Positions 44,691 to 53,804 of a stretch of 64,000 nucleotides of DNA are shown here, one piece after another. The notes beneath the pieces were generated by a model. It saw nothing but the letters and a program-made list of their open reading frames with translations. It had not been told where the DNA came from and did no database searches. Origin of the DNA: Limnohabitans sp. Jir61 (GTDB lineage Bacteria; Pseudomonadota; Gammaproteobacteria; Burkholderiales; Burkholderiaceae_C). Each line of letters starts with the position of its first letter. Positions within the stretch are counted from its first letter, which is position 1. The position numbers and the translations under genes are program-made. The stretch is from assembly GCF_003063545.1 (NCBI RefSeq), contig NZ_NESD01000003.1, forward strand, positions 248,001 through 312,000, read 5' to 3'.

Positions 44691-46295
44691 ATGACACCTT
44701 CATTTTTTTCTTCTCCCCGCTGGCGCACTTGGGGCATTTGGCTCTTGCCAGTTTTGCTGCTTGTGCTTGCCAGCGTGCGTCCGTTATCCATTCCAGATGA
44801 GGGCCGTTATGCCGAAGTGGGTCGTTGGATGCTGATCAGTGGCGATTGGCTCACGCCACGCGTGGATGGCATTCCGTTCTTTCATAAACCACCTTTGCTC
44901 TATTGGTTTGAAGCAGCTTCTATGGCTGTGTTTGGCGCAACCCCTTGGGCAGCACGCTTGGTGGTGGCTTTGCATGCGTGTTTGATGCTTGGCCTCATGG
45001 TGGCATGTGTACGTCACTTTGCAGGTGCGGATGTGGCACGTCGCGCAGGCTGGGTGCTGGGCACGAGCATGACGTTTTTGGTCGCAGGCCAATATGTGAA
45101 CACGGACATGATGGTGGCCACATGGATGGGCGTCGCTATTTGGTGTTTTGCTCGCGCTTTCATGCATGAAGGTGACATACATCACAACTGGGCGCGTGCA
45201 GGCTTTGTGGCCTGTGCTTTTGGCGTGTTGAGCAAAGGTTTGATTGGCTTGTTGTTGCCAGGCTTGGTGCTGTTTTTGTGGATTGCCTACACATGGCAGT
45301 GGCGCAAAATTTTGGCCCTGCCGTGGGTGAGTGGCTTGCTCTTGTTTGTCGCCGTGACCTTGCCATGGTTTGTTTTGGCGGCGCGCGAGCACCCAGACAT
45401 GTTGGCCTATATGTTTGGCAAGCATCAGTTTGGTCGTTACACCGCCACCACGTTTAACAACGCGAGGCCTTGGTGGTTTTATGGCATGGCCATCACGGTG
45501 CTGTTGTTTCCGTGGATCTTCTTTGTCGCTGCTGATGGCGTACAACGTTTGCGTCAACGCTTGAACCAACAAGCATCGGACGACAACGGAGCTTGGGTGG
45601 CCTTGTGCTGGATTTGGGTGATTGCCATTTTGGGTTTCTTCTCCATTCCAAACTCTAAGCTCATTGGTTATGCGCTGCCCGTCATGCCGCCTTTGGCCGC
45701 GCTCGCAGCGTTGTGGTGGCAGCGCCATTGGGCAACGCGCACATGGGGTACATGGGTGTTTGCTGCATTGTCATTGGTCGGTGTATGTGTAGCCAGTTTT
45801 GCCAACCACTATGCCGGCGTATTCACCCTCGAGCGCAGTACGCGCGACGTGGCCAAAGCCGTGGTGTGCCAGGTGGGTCCTGACGATGTCCTAGCTGTGG
45901 TGGACGACTACCCTTATGACGTGATGTTCTACGCGCAACGCCAACGCCCTATGGAAGTCATCCAAGACTGGGGGCGAGAAGAACGCGAGGCGGGTGATGA
46001 TTGGCGACGCGAACTGATGGATGGCGTCGGCTTTGACAAGCCCTCTGGCGCAGCGTTACAACCCATGCAACGCTTGGCTGAGTTGCGTACCAATGACCAT
46101 GCGTGGGTATTGGCCCCACGTTGGCAAAACGCCTACCGTGCTGAAACTTATACGGGCTTCATCGAAGCCTACAAAGACAGCTCGTGGGTGCTGTACCGCG
46201 GCGTCAGCGCTGCAACTTCAGCGAGCGCGGCGAAAAGCCCAGAAGCGGCTGAGCAAAAAGGTCTGCGCGGATGCAAAGACCAAAGCAAAAAATAA
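44691..46295 (+). CDS. ArnT-like lipid A glycosyltransferase (GT83)
   Basis: A 534-residue membrane enzyme with 11-13 helices. The periplasmic loop after the first helix contains PDEGRYAEVGRWMLISGDW and GIPFFHKPPLLYW (residues ~35-72), closely resembling the ArnT active-site region with the catalytic Asp/Glu pair. ArnT transfers an amino sugar from undecaprenyl phosphate to lipid A. Start at ATG 44691; a TTG at 44682 overlaps the deacetylase stop. The last 26 codons overlap the convergent gtrA gene by 78 bp and are low-complexity. Confidence 0.88.
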   Translation: MTPSFFSSPRWRTWGIWLLPVLLLVLASVRPLSIPDEGRYAEVGRWMLISGDWLTPRVDGIPFFHKPPLLYWFEAASMAVFGATPWAARLVVALHACLMLGLMVACVRHFAGADVARRAGWVLGTSMTFLVAGQYVNTDMMVATWMGVAIWCFARAFMHEGDIHHNWARAGFVACAFGVLSKGLIGLLLPGLVLFLWIAYTWQWRKILALPWVSGLLLFVAVTLPWFVLAAREHPDMLAYMFGKHQFGRYTATTFNNARPWWFYGMAITVLLFPWIFFVAADGVQRLRQRLNQQASDDNGAWVALCWIWVIAILGFFSIPNSKLIGYALPVMPPLAALAALWWQRHWATRTWGTWVFAALSLVGVCVASFANHYAGVFTLERSTRDVAKAVVCQVGPDDVLAVVDDYPYDVMFYAQRQRPMEVIQDWGREEREAGDDWRRELMDGVGFDKPSGAALQPMQRLAELRTNDHAWVLAPRWQNAYRAETYTGFIEAYKDSSWVLYRGVSAATSASAAKSPEAAEQKGLRGCKDQSKK

Positions 46296-46589
46296 GGCTA
46301 GCCAATCAGGCAAGCTCAGCCCACGCAGCAGGGTAATAAACATCAGCTCGTTGGCAGCAAAGCCAGCCAACGCCGTCGCGCCAAAGCGACGAAAGCTTTG
46401 CCACAACGAGGTGTCTGCATCGCTGAAGCTCAAAAAACGGTGGCCAGCAAAGCTCACGACAAACGCGATGCAAAAGCCTGCTGCATTGGCCACCTCGGGC
46501 CACATGTAGCCTGAGGCCAGCATGAACACAGCCATGTGCACAGCAGCTGCTGTACCGCCCACCACCAAAAACCAAAAGCCTGCGCGCAT
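46218..46589 (-). CDS. GtrA-family membrane protein (putative lipid-linked sugar flippase)
   Basis: A 123-residue protein with four predicted helices and the GtrA signatures GGTAAAVHMAVF and RFLSF near AGHRFL. GtrA proteins are thought to flip polyprenyl-phosphate sugars to the periplasmic side. It starts 3 nt after gtrB in the same strand. Its end lies inside the ArnT-like gene on the opposite strand. Confidence 0.85.
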   Translation of the reverse strand: MRAGFWFLVVGGTAAAVHMAVFMLASGYMWPEVANAAGFCIAFVVSFAGHRFLSFSDADTSLWQSFRRFGATALAGFAANELMFITLLRGLSLPDWLALFFALVFASAQTFLLSRFWAFRRAR

Positions 46590-46592
46590 GAC

Positions 46593-47633
46593 TTAAATGG
46601 GTGTAGGTGGGTCGTTGTCGATCACTTCGGGCGCAACGGTTTTCATGGGTGTCAATGACAAGCCTGCGCCCCAACGTTGGCTCACCAAGTACATGGGGCG
46701 CTGTTTCACCTCTTCGTAAATGCGGCCCACGTATTCGGCCAGCACGCCGATCGATAGCAGCTGAATACCGCTGAAAAACATCATGCCCACCACCAGCGTG
46801 GCGTAGCCCGGCACATTGATACCCCACATGAAATATTCAGCCACCACCCACGCGCCATAGCCCAAGGCCATCGTCGCCAGTAGCAAGCCCGTGATGGTCA
46901 AGGCACGCAGTGGTGCAATGGAGAAGGCCAGCACACCTGTGAGCGCCAACGCAAATGAACCACGCAAACCAAAGCTGCTTTCGCCTGCAGCGCGGGGCAG
47001 AGGTTCGTAGTCAATCGCAGTGCTGGCAAAACCTACCCATGCGTATAGGCCCTTCATGAATCGGTTGCGCTCAGGTAGCTGCTTCAAGGCTTCCACCACA
47101 CGGCGGTCCATCAGGCGAAAATCGCCCGCATGTGCTGGAATTTTTACGCGGTTGCCAGCGTTGATGAGCTTGTAAAACATGCCAGTCAGGCCAGCATGCA
47201 GCGCAGATTGGTCGTCGCGCGTGCGACGAATCGCGTACACCACGTCCGAGCCGTCACGCCAGCGCTTGACCATCTCCGCCACCAGCGACACGGGGTGCTG
47301 GCCGTCTGAGTCCATCAGTACCACTACCTCGCCTCGCGCCGCGTCAATGCCGGCCGTCAGGGCTGCTTCTTTGCCAAAGTTACGCGAGAGGTTGATGCCC
47401 ACCACCTCGCGGTGCGCTTTGCATAAGGCTTGCATCACTTGCGCCGTGTCATCACGGCTCCCGTCGTTGATGAGCACGATCTCCACCTGAGAGCCCAGCG
47501 CTTGCAACGCGTGCAGCACCTGCGGTACCAGCGTGCCGAGGTTCTTGCCCTCGTTGTAAGCGGGCATGACGCACGACAGTGTGGGGGTGTATTGAAAACG
47601 GTCGATGGGGGTGAGGTTGTGGGCGTCGCGCAT
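46593..47633 (-). CDS. GtrB/ArnC-like polyprenyl-phosphate glycosyltransferase (GT2)
   Basis: A 346-residue family 2 glycosyltransferase. It has CVMPAYNEGKNL at residue 21, LINDGSRDDT at 54-63, and the DxD motif D108-S-D110 in MDSDGQHP. Two C-terminal helices (about 240-310) anchor it to the membrane. ArnC, GtrB and FlmF2 share this layout and attach a sugar to undecaprenyl phosphate. A CATGAT hexamer ends 6 nt before its ATG. With gtrA it forms an operon convergent to lysR-deacetylase-ArnT. Confidence 0.9.
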   Translation of the reverse strand: MRDAHNLTPIDRFQYTPTLSCVMPAYNEGKNLGTLVPQVLHALQALGSQVEIVLINDGSRDDTAQVMQALCKAHREVVGINLSRNFGKEAALTAGIDAARGEVVVLMDSDGQHPVSLVAEMVKRWRDGSDVVYAIRRTRDDQSALHAGLTGMFYKLINAGNRVKIPAHAGDFRLMDRRVVEALKQLPERNRFMKGLYAWVGFASTAIDYEPLPRAAGESSFGLRGSFALALTGVLAFSIAPLRALTITGLLLATMALGYGAWVVAEYFMWGINVPGYATLVVGMMFFSGIQLLSIGVLAEYVGRIYEEVKQRPMYLVSQRWGAGLSLTPMKTVAPEVIDNDPPTPI

Positions 47634-47686
47634 GGGTAGATCATGCCAAAAAATCAGGCCATTCCTTAAATTGAAGGCCCGCCCCG

Positions 47687-47692
47687 TAAAAT
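47687..47692 (+). promoter_or_regulatory. Putative -10 element of a leaderless argS transcript
   Basis: TAAAAT followed by CTAGCC and the argS ATG at 47699; no ribosome binding site and no clear -35. Confidence 0.45.
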
Positions 47693-47698
47693 CTAGCC

Positions 47699-49408
47699 AT
47701 GCTCCAAGTTAAACAAGAATTGCTGGCCGCCCTGAGCCAAGCCCTCGACGGTTTGTTGCCCGGTTCCGGCAACAAGGCCGCTTTTGAATCTCCTAAGGTT
47801 GCCGCGCATGGCGACTATGCCATCACCGCTGCCATGCAGCTGGCCAAGCCCCTCAAGCTCAACCCCCGTCAGCTCGGCGAACAGCTGCGCGACGCATTGT
47901 TGGCTGCGCCTGTGTATCAACAGTGGGTGCAAGACATCGAAATTGCAGGCCCCGGCTTCATCAACATCCGCTTGAAGCCCGCCGCCAAGCAGCAAATCGT
48001 GCGCGAGGTGTTGGCTGCCAAAGATTGTTTTGGTTTCCAAGCCGACAACGGCCAACGCGTGTTGGTCGAGTTCGTGTCTGCCAACCCCACCGGCCCGCTA
48101 CACGTGGGACACGGCCGCCAAGCGGCGCTGGGCGATGCGATTTGTAATTTGTTTGCCACGCAAGGCTTTAACGTCTACCGCGAGTTTTATTACAACGATG
48201 CGGGCGTGCAGATCAATACCTTGGCCAAGAGTACACATTTCCGTGCGCAAGGCATCAAGCCTGGCGATGCCAGTTGGCCCGTGGACCCCGAGAACCCAGA
48301 AAGCAAAGCGTTTTACAACGGCGACTACATCCAAGACATTGCCACCGATTTCTTGGCCGGCAAAACCGTCAAGTCTGACGACCGCGAATTCACCGCCAGC
48401 GGCGATGTGAACGATGTGGACGGCATGCGCGAATTCGCCGTGGCCTACCTGCGCCACGAGCAAGACCTCGACTTGAAAGCCTTTGACGTCAAGTTCGACA
48501 ACTACTACTTGGAAAGCAGTCTCTACACCAGCGGCAAAGTGGCCGATGCGGTGAGTCGTTTGCAAGCTGCGGGCAAAACCTACGAACAAGACGGTGCGTT
48601 GTGGCTCAAGTCCACCGACTATGGCGACGACAAAGACCGTGTGATGAAAAAGACAGACGGCACGTACACCTACTTTGTGCCGGACGTGGCGTACCACATC
48701 ACCAAGTGGGAGCGTGGCTTTACCAAGGTGGTGAACATTCAAGGCACTGACCACCACGGCACGATTGCCCGCGTGCGCGCTGGCTTGCAAGCCGCCAATG
48801 TGGGCATCCCCGAGGGCTACCCCGACTACGTGTTGCACACCATGGTGCGCGTCATGCGCGGTGGCGAAGAGGTGAAAATTTCTAAGCGCGCTGGTAGCTA
48901 CGTGACGCTGCGTGACTTGATTGAGTGGACCAGCAAAGACGCAGTGCGTTTCTTCTTGCTTTCTCGCAAGCCCGACACTGAGTACACCTTCGATGTGGAC
49001 TTGGCCGTGCAAAAGAACAACGACAACCCCGTTTACTACGTGCAATACGCGCATGCCCGCATTTGCTCTGTGCTGCGCGCGTGGGCCGACAAAGACGGCG
49101 GCGATGTGGCTTCGCTTAAAGAGGTGGACTTGTCTGCGCTCGAAAGCCCCCAAGCGCAAGCCCTCATGTTGCAACTGGCCAAGTACCCAGCGATGCTGAC
49201 GGCAGCATCGGCTGACTTTGCGCCGCACGATGTGACTTTCTACTTGCGCGACCTCGCCGCCAGCTACCACAGCTACTACGATGCCGAGCGCATCTTGGTG
49301 GACGACGAAGCGGTGAAAAAAGCACGCTTGGCATTGGTGGCCGCCACCGCGCAGGTGCTGCACAATGGCTTGGCGGTGTTGGGCGTGTCAGCCCCCGCCA
49401 GCATGTAA
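47699..49408 (+). CDS. argS: Arginyl-tRNA synthetase
   Basis: Class I synthetase for tRNA-Arg. The 569 residues contain an N-terminal Add1 domain, the HIGH-type motif in [14 protein letters not shown], the diagnostic YNDAGVQI region and the KISKRAG segment in the KMSKS position. A SPOR-domain gene follows after 20 nt. Confidence 0.96.
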   Translation: MLQVKQELLAALSQALDGLLPGSGNKAAFESPKVAAHGDYAITAAMQLAKPLKLNPRQLGEQLRDALLAAPVYQQWVQDIEIAGPGFINIRLKPAAKQQIVREVLAAKDCFGFQADNGQRVLVEFVSANPTGPLHVGHGRQAALGDAICNLFATQGFNVYREFYYNDAGVQINTLAKSTHFRAQGIKPGDASWPVDPENPESKAFYNGDYIQDIATDFLAGKTVKSDDREFTASGDVNDVDGMREFAVAYLRHEQDLDLKAFDVKFDNYYLESSLYTSGKVADAVSRLQAAGKTYEQDGALWLKSTDYGDDKDRVMKKTDGTYTYFVPDVAYHITKWERGFTKVVNIQGTDHHGTIARVRAGLQAANVGIPEGYPDYVLHTMVRVMRGGEEVKISKRAGSYVTLRDLIEWTSKDAVRFFLLSRKPDTEYTFDVDLAVQKNNDNPVYYVQYAHARICSVLRAWADKDGGDVASLKEVDLSALESPQAQALMLQLAKYPAMLTAASADFAPHDVTFYLRDLAASYHSYYDAERILVDDEAVKKARLALVAATAQVLHNGLAVLGVSAPASM

Positions 49409-49428
49409 ATGAATTGGAGATTTTGAGC

Positions 49429-50133
49429 ATGAATCAGCAACGCGGCGGCACTTTGGTGGGCTTCATCATCGGTTTGGTGGTGGGCTTGGCTGTGGCGCTT
49501 GGGGTGGCTATTTACGTCACCAAAATGCCAATTCCTTTCATGACCAAAGGCAACTCACGCTCTGCAGATTCAGACGCTGCTGAAGCTGAAAAGAACAAAG
49601 ACTGGGACCCGAACGCGCCTTTGTATGGCAAAAAGGGTGCGAAGTCGGGTGACAAGGCCGATGAGCCTAAAGCCGATGCAAAGCCTGAGTCCAAACAGCC
49701 CGAGCACAAGCCAGATGCCTTACCCAAAGTAGACGCCAAAAGCGCAGACCCACTGGGCGATTTGGCCAAAGTGAAAGCCGCAGAGCCTAAGCCTGAGGCG
49801 AAAGCCAAACCAGAAGCCAAGCCTGCCGAACCTAAGGTCGCAGAGGTGAAACCCGCCGAAGCCCCTAAGACAGCCGAAACCAAGCCCGCAAGCGCTGACC
49901 CGTTCATTTATTTCGTTCAAGCTGGCGCGTATCGCACCACAGAAGAAGCCGAAGCGCAACGCGCCAAAACCGGCATGCTGGGCTTGGAAACCAAAATCAG
50001 CGAGCGTGACCAAGGCGGTCGCACGGTTTACCGCGTGCGTGTGGGGCCGATGGACAAGGCCGAGGCTGAGCGTGTCCGCGCTAAGCTAGAGGCCGCTCAT
50101 ATTGATTCCGCCATGGTGCGGGTGCAACGTTAA
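49429..50133 (+). CDS. SPOR-domain inner-membrane protein
   Basis: A 234-residue protein: one N-terminal helix (about residues 8-29), a long Lys/Pro/Ala/Glu-rich periplasmic linker with repeated PKPEAK-like units, and a C-terminal SPOR domain (about 155-234, FVQAGAYRTTEEAEA to VYRVRVGPMDKAEAE). SPOR domains bind denuded septal glycan, so a cell-division role (FtsN or DedD-like) is likely. GGAGA lies 8 nt before the ATG. argS-SPOR-dsbA order is common in Burkholderiales. Confidence 0.9.
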   Translation: MNQQRGGTLVGFIIGLVVGLAVALGVAIYVTKMPIPFMTKGNSRSADSDAAEAEKNKDWDPNAPLYGKKGAKSGDKADEPKADAKPESKQPEHKPDALPKVDAKSADPLGDLAKVKAAEPKPEAKAKPEAKPAEPKVAEVKPAEAPKTAETKPASADPFIYFVQAGAYRTTEEAEAQRAKTGMLGLETKISERDQGGRTVYRVRVGPMDKAEAERVRAKLEAAHIDSAMVRVQR

Positions 50134-50152
50134 ACACCGATAGAGGTAACGC

Positions 50153-50812
50153 ATGAAACGTCGTGATTTTTCTTTGGCCGCCATCAGTGCTGCAACCGTT
50201 ACAAGCTTGCCTTTGGTGGCAATTGCCCAAGGCCCTGTGGCGGCCAAAAAGCCTATTGAGGGCACAGACTATTTGTCACTGGATAAGCGCGTGCCCACCG
50301 ATGTGGGAGCAGGCAAGATCGAAGTGATCGAATTCTTTTGGTACAGCTGCCCACACTGCAATGCCTTTGAGCCACAGTTCGCCGCTTGGAAAAAAGCTGC
50401 GCCTAAGGATGTGGTGATCCAGCGCGTACCCGTTCGCTTCCGAGATGACTTTGAGCCACAGCAACGCGCTTACTACGTGTTTGAAGCCCTGAACATGGTC
50501 GATGCCATGCACGGCAAGCTCTTCAACGCCATTCACACCGAGCGTCAGCAGCTCAATACGGGCGCAGCATTGGCCGCATGGGCAGATAAAAATGGCCTGC
50601 CTGAGAAGAAGTTCACAGAAACCTTCAACAGCTTTGGTGTAGCCAGCAAGGCACGACGCGCCACGCAGCTCCAAGAGGCGTTCAAGGTACAGGGTGTGCC
50701 CGCTCTGGGCGTGGCTGGACGTTTTTATACAGACGGCTCGTTAACCCAAACCATGGACCGTGCGTTGCAGGTCGCTGACTACCTTATCGGCGAAGTTCGC
50801 CGCGGCCGCTAA
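50153..50812 (+). CDS. dsbA: Thiol:disulfide interchange protein DsbA
   Basis: Periplasmic oxidase that introduces disulfide bonds. The 219 residues have the active site C66-P-H-C69 in FFWYSCPHC and a thioredoxin fold with a helical insert; the cis-Pro is in VQGVPALGV. The signal peptide starts MKRRDFSLAA, a Tat-like twin arginine rather than a plain Sec signal. A GAGG ribosome binding site precedes the ATG. It lies 19 nt after the SPOR gene. Confidence 0.93.
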   Translation: MKRRDFSLAAISAATVTSLPLVAIAQGPVAAKKPIEGTDYLSLDKRVPTDVGAGKIEVIEFFWYSCPHCNAFEPQFAAWKKAAPKDVVIQRVPVRFRDDFEPQQRAYYVFEALNMVDAMHGKLFNAIHTERQQLNTGAALAAWADKNGLPEKKFTETFNSFGVASKARRATQLQEAFKVQGVPALGVAGRFYTDGSLTQTMDRALQVADYLIGEVRRGR

Positions 50813-50888
50813 GCGCCTAAGGGTCAGCACGAAAATTGCTTGTGTTGGTGGTTAGAATACCATCAACTCAACGAGCAATATCCGTGCC

Positions 50889-51443
50889 TTGACTTCATTT
50901 GTTTCTTTCTCGCTCGCACTACTCATGGCCATTGCGCCAGTAGCGGCGTCTGCGGAAAAAGCAGATCGACAAAAACCAACCAACATCGAAGCCGATAGTT
51001 TGGTGCACGATGAATTGAACCAAGTCAGCATCTTCACGGGGCGCGCAGTTTTGACCCGTGGCACGATGGTCATGCGCGGTGCGCGTATTGAAATGCGCGA
51101 AGACATCGATGGCTATCAGTACGGCATTATTTTTCCTGAACCCAACAAACGTGCGTTCTTTCGGCAAAAGCGAGAAGGCATTGACGAGTTCATGGAAGGA
51201 GAGGGTCTGCGAATCGAGTTTGATGGCAAGGCTGACCGCGTCAAGTTGATCGACCACGCAGAAGTTCGTCGCTATCGTGGGGCTGTGTTGAATGACACGA
51301 TGAGTGGCAAACTCATCATTTATGAAAATCTCGCCGATGTGTTCAGCATCGATGGCCAGCGCACTGAAGAAGGTGGCAAGGCCAGCGGCGGACGTGTGAA
51401 GGCCGTGTTGGCCCCACGCAGTAAAGCATTGGATAAGCCGTGA
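50889..51443 (+). CDS. lptA: LPS export protein LptA
   Basis: Periplasmic bridge protein that carries LPS from LptC to LptD. The product has a Sec signal (ending VAASA), then the OstA domain ([29 protein letters not shown]). The only in-frame start consistent with a signal peptide is a TTG at 50889; ATG further in (residue 13) would truncate the signal. The TTG has no good ribosome binding site. lptB overlaps the stop by GTGA. The usual upstream lptC is not present; dsbA is there instead. Confidence 0.85.
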   Translation: MTSFVSFSLALLMAIAPVAASAEKADRQKPTNIEADSLVHDELNQVSIFTGRAVLTRGTMVMRGARIEMREDIDGYQYGIIFPEPNKRAFFRQKREGIDEFMEGEGLRIEFDGKADRVKLIDHAEVRRYRGAVLNDTMSGKLIIYENLADVFSIDGQRTEEGGKASGGRVKAVLAPRSKALDKP

Positions 51444-52222
51444 TCGAAACGCTATCACCTCTACAAACCACCCACACGACAGAGAGTCGCTTGGAAGCCC
51501 GCCATTTGCAAAAGTCGTATGGCAGCCGCAAGGTGGTGCATGACGTGTCTATCTCGGTGAAGAAGGGTGAAGTGGTGGGTTTGCTAGGCCCTAACGGCGC
51601 AGGTAAAACCACCTCGTTCTACATGATTGTGGGATTGGTGCGCGCCGATGGCGGCAGCATCACCATTGATGGCCAGCCCGTGGCCCATCTCCCCATTCAC
51701 CGCCGTTCACGTTTGGGGCTGAGCTATTTGCCGCAAGAGGCATCGATTTTTCGCAAGCTCAATGTGGAAGACAACGTGCGTGCTGTGCTCGAGCTGCAAC
51801 GCGACGACAACGGCAAACCACTTGGCTCGGAAGAGATCGAAAAACGATTGACGTCTCTCTTGCAAGAATTGCGTGTGGACCATTTGCGCGCTTCTCCCTC
51901 GGTGGCCTTGTCAGGCGGCGAGCGTCGCCGCGTGGAAATTGCGCGTGCACTGGCCACCAATCCTCGTTTTATTTTGTTGGATGAGCCGTTTGCTGGCATT
52001 GACCCGATTGCGGTGATTGAGATTCAGCGCATCATTGGCTTCTTGAAAGCGCGCGGCATGGGCGTGCTCATCACGGACCACAACGTGCGTGAGACTCTGG
52101 GTATTTGTGATCACGCCTGCATCATCAGCGATGGTCGCGTCCTCGCACAAGGCACACCAAACGAAATCATCGAGAACGCGGACGTGCGTCGCGTTTATCT
52201 CGGCGAACACTTCCGAATGTGA
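51440..52222 (+). CDS. lptB: LPS export ATP-binding protein LptB
   Basis: Cytoplasmic ATPase of the LptB2FG transporter. The 260 residues contain Walker [13 protein letters not shown] signature LSGGERRR, Walker [11 protein letters not shown] and the characteristic LptB stretch [17 protein letters not shown] start in a GTGA overlap with lptA, and its own stop is 2 nt before the rpoN ATG. A ~20-residue N-terminal extension precedes the domain. Confidence 0.96.
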   Translation: MIETLSPLQTTHTTESRLEARHLQKSYGSRKVVHDVSISVKKGEVVGLLGPNGAGKTTSFYMIVGLVRADGGSITIDGQPVAHLPIHRRSRLGLSYLPQEASIFRKLNVEDNVRAVLELQRDDNGKPLGSEEIEKRLTSLLQELRVDHLRASPSVALSGGERRRVEIARALATNPRFILLDEPFAGIDPIAVIEIQRIIGFLKARGMGVLITDHNVRETLGICDHACIISDGRVLAQGTPNEIIENADVRRVYLGEHFRM

Positions 52223-52224
52223 TC

Positions 52225-53796
52225 ATGAAACAAGGCTTATCACTTCGCGTATCCCAACATCTGGCGCTCACGCCCCAGTTGCAGCAGTCGATCCGACTGT
52301 TGCAACTGTCCACTTTGGAGCTGAGCCAAGAGATTGAGCAAATGCTCGACGAGAACCCGTTTCTCGACAAAGAATTTGAAGAAGCACCTCGCGAAGAGTT
52401 TGGTCTCGACAAATCCGATGCGCCTGCTCGTGACGAAGAGGTTGAACCCGTGCGCGAAGTGCCATCACTCGATGGCGGCATGTCTGAAATCAGCGTCGAC
52501 AACACAGCCAGCGACACCGAGCCAAGCGTAGATGGCATTGCCGAAAGCTGGGATGGTGACGGCAGCGTGGAGTTTTCTGCCGACGACTCCGAATGGGGCG
52601 GCGATGCGCCTGCCAGCAATAACAACAACACCGCAGACAGCGATACCGCGGACGCCACAGAGTTGGCGCGCATGCAAGAGTCGCTCACCTCGTTTTTGCA
52701 TCGCCAAGCGTTGTCGCTGCGCCTGAGCCCCACCGACACAGCCGCGCTGCGTTACCTCATAGAGAACCTCAACGACGACGGTTACCTTGAAGACACGCTG
52801 CGCAGCTTGGCCGAAGGGTTGGGCAATGACGACGAAGAACAAATTGAAGAGCTTGAACATCGCTTCCAAGTGGCCTTGTCGCTGCTGCAAAGCCTAGAGC
52901 CTGTGGGTGTGGGTGCGCGTGACTTAGCGGAGTGCTTGACGTTGCAACTCAAAGCCTTGGAACCCAAAGGCGAAGAAGCTTTACAGATTCGCGACACCGC
53001 CATTCGCATGTGCAAGCAGCCGATGGAGATGCTGGCCAAGCGGGACTTCAAACGTTTGGCGGTAGTGGTCGGTGACAGTGAGGCTAATGTGAAAGTGGCG
53101 ATTGCCTTGATTGGCCGCTTAGAGCCTAAGCCAGGTCGCCGTTTTGCTGATGTCGAGCGCCATGTGGTGGTTCCTGATGTGTTGGTCACCCGTGTGGGCA
53201 AGTCGACTACCGCACCGAAGTTCAAGGTGGCGCTCAATCCCGATGTGATGCCTCGCCTGCGGGTGCACGACATTTATGCCAATGCCCTAAAGGGAGGCAA
53301 AGGCGAAGCGCATGCGGGCTTGCAACAACGTTTGCAAGAAGCGCGTTGGTTCATCAAGAACATTCAGCAACGCTTTGACACCATCTTGCGCGTGAGCAAC
53401 GCCATTGCCGAGCGCCAGAAAAACTTCTTTATCCACGGCGAACTCGCCATGCGCCCCATGGTGCTGCGCGAGATTGCAGAAGAGTTGGGACTACACGAGT
53501 CCACCATCAGCCGTGTGACCACCAACAAATACATGAGCACGCCCTACGGCACATTTGAACTCAAGTATTTCTTTGGTTCTGGGTTGGAGACGGATAGTGG
53601 CAACAATGCCTCCAGCACGGCTGTGCGCGCGCTCATCAAGCAATTTGTGGCGAGCGAGAACCCCAAAAAGCCGCTGTCAGATAATCAGCTTTCCGAAATG
53701 CTCAAAGAGCAAGGCATCGAGTGCGCACGCCGCACCGTGGCCAAATACCGTGAGGCGCTGCGTATTGCGCCCACGACATTGCGCAAAGCGCTTTAA
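52225..53796 (+). CDS. rpoN: RNA polymerase sigma-54 factor
   Basis: Alternative sigma factor needing enhancer-binding activators. The 523 residues show region I (MKQGLSLRVSQHLALTPQLQQSI), an acidic region II (~45-150), the core-binding domain, and the C-terminal RpoN box ARRTVAKYREAL, which reads the -24 element. ATG 52225 is preferred to GTG 52219, which lies within the lptB stop. It follows lptA-lptB as in the proteobacterial cluster, but hpf-ptsN-hprK are at 20.9-22.7 kb instead of downstream. Confidence 0.96.
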   Translation: MKQGLSLRVSQHLALTPQLQQSIRLLQLSTLELSQEIEQMLDENPFLDKEFEEAPREEFGLDKSDAPARDEEVEPVREVPSLDGGMSEISVDNTASDTEPSVDGIAESWDGDGSVEFSADDSEWGGDAPASNNNNTADSDTADATELARMQESLTSFLHRQALSLRLSPTDTAALRYLIENLNDDGYLEDTLRSLAEGLGNDDEEQIEELEHRFQVALSLLQSLEPVGVGARDLAECLTLQLKALEPKGEEALQIRDTAIRMCKQPMEMLAKRDFKRLAVVVGDSEANVKVAIALIGRLEPKPGRRFADVERHVVVPDVLVTRVGKSTTAPKFKVALNPDVMPRLRVHDIYANALKGGKGEAHAGLQQRLQEARWFIKNIQQRFDTILRVSNAIAERQKNFFIHGELAMRPMVLREIAEELGLHESTISRVTTNKYMSTPYGTFELKYFFGSGLETDSGNNASSTAVRALIKQFVASENPKKPLSDNQLSEMLKEQGIECARRTVAKYREALRIAPTTLRKAL

Positions 53797-53804
53797 AGAA
53801 CCCT

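Noticed and set aside
48098-49363. 421-codon open frame antisense to argS
   Set aside because: His/Val-rich translation typical of the reverse of a high-GC gene; argS explains the conservation.
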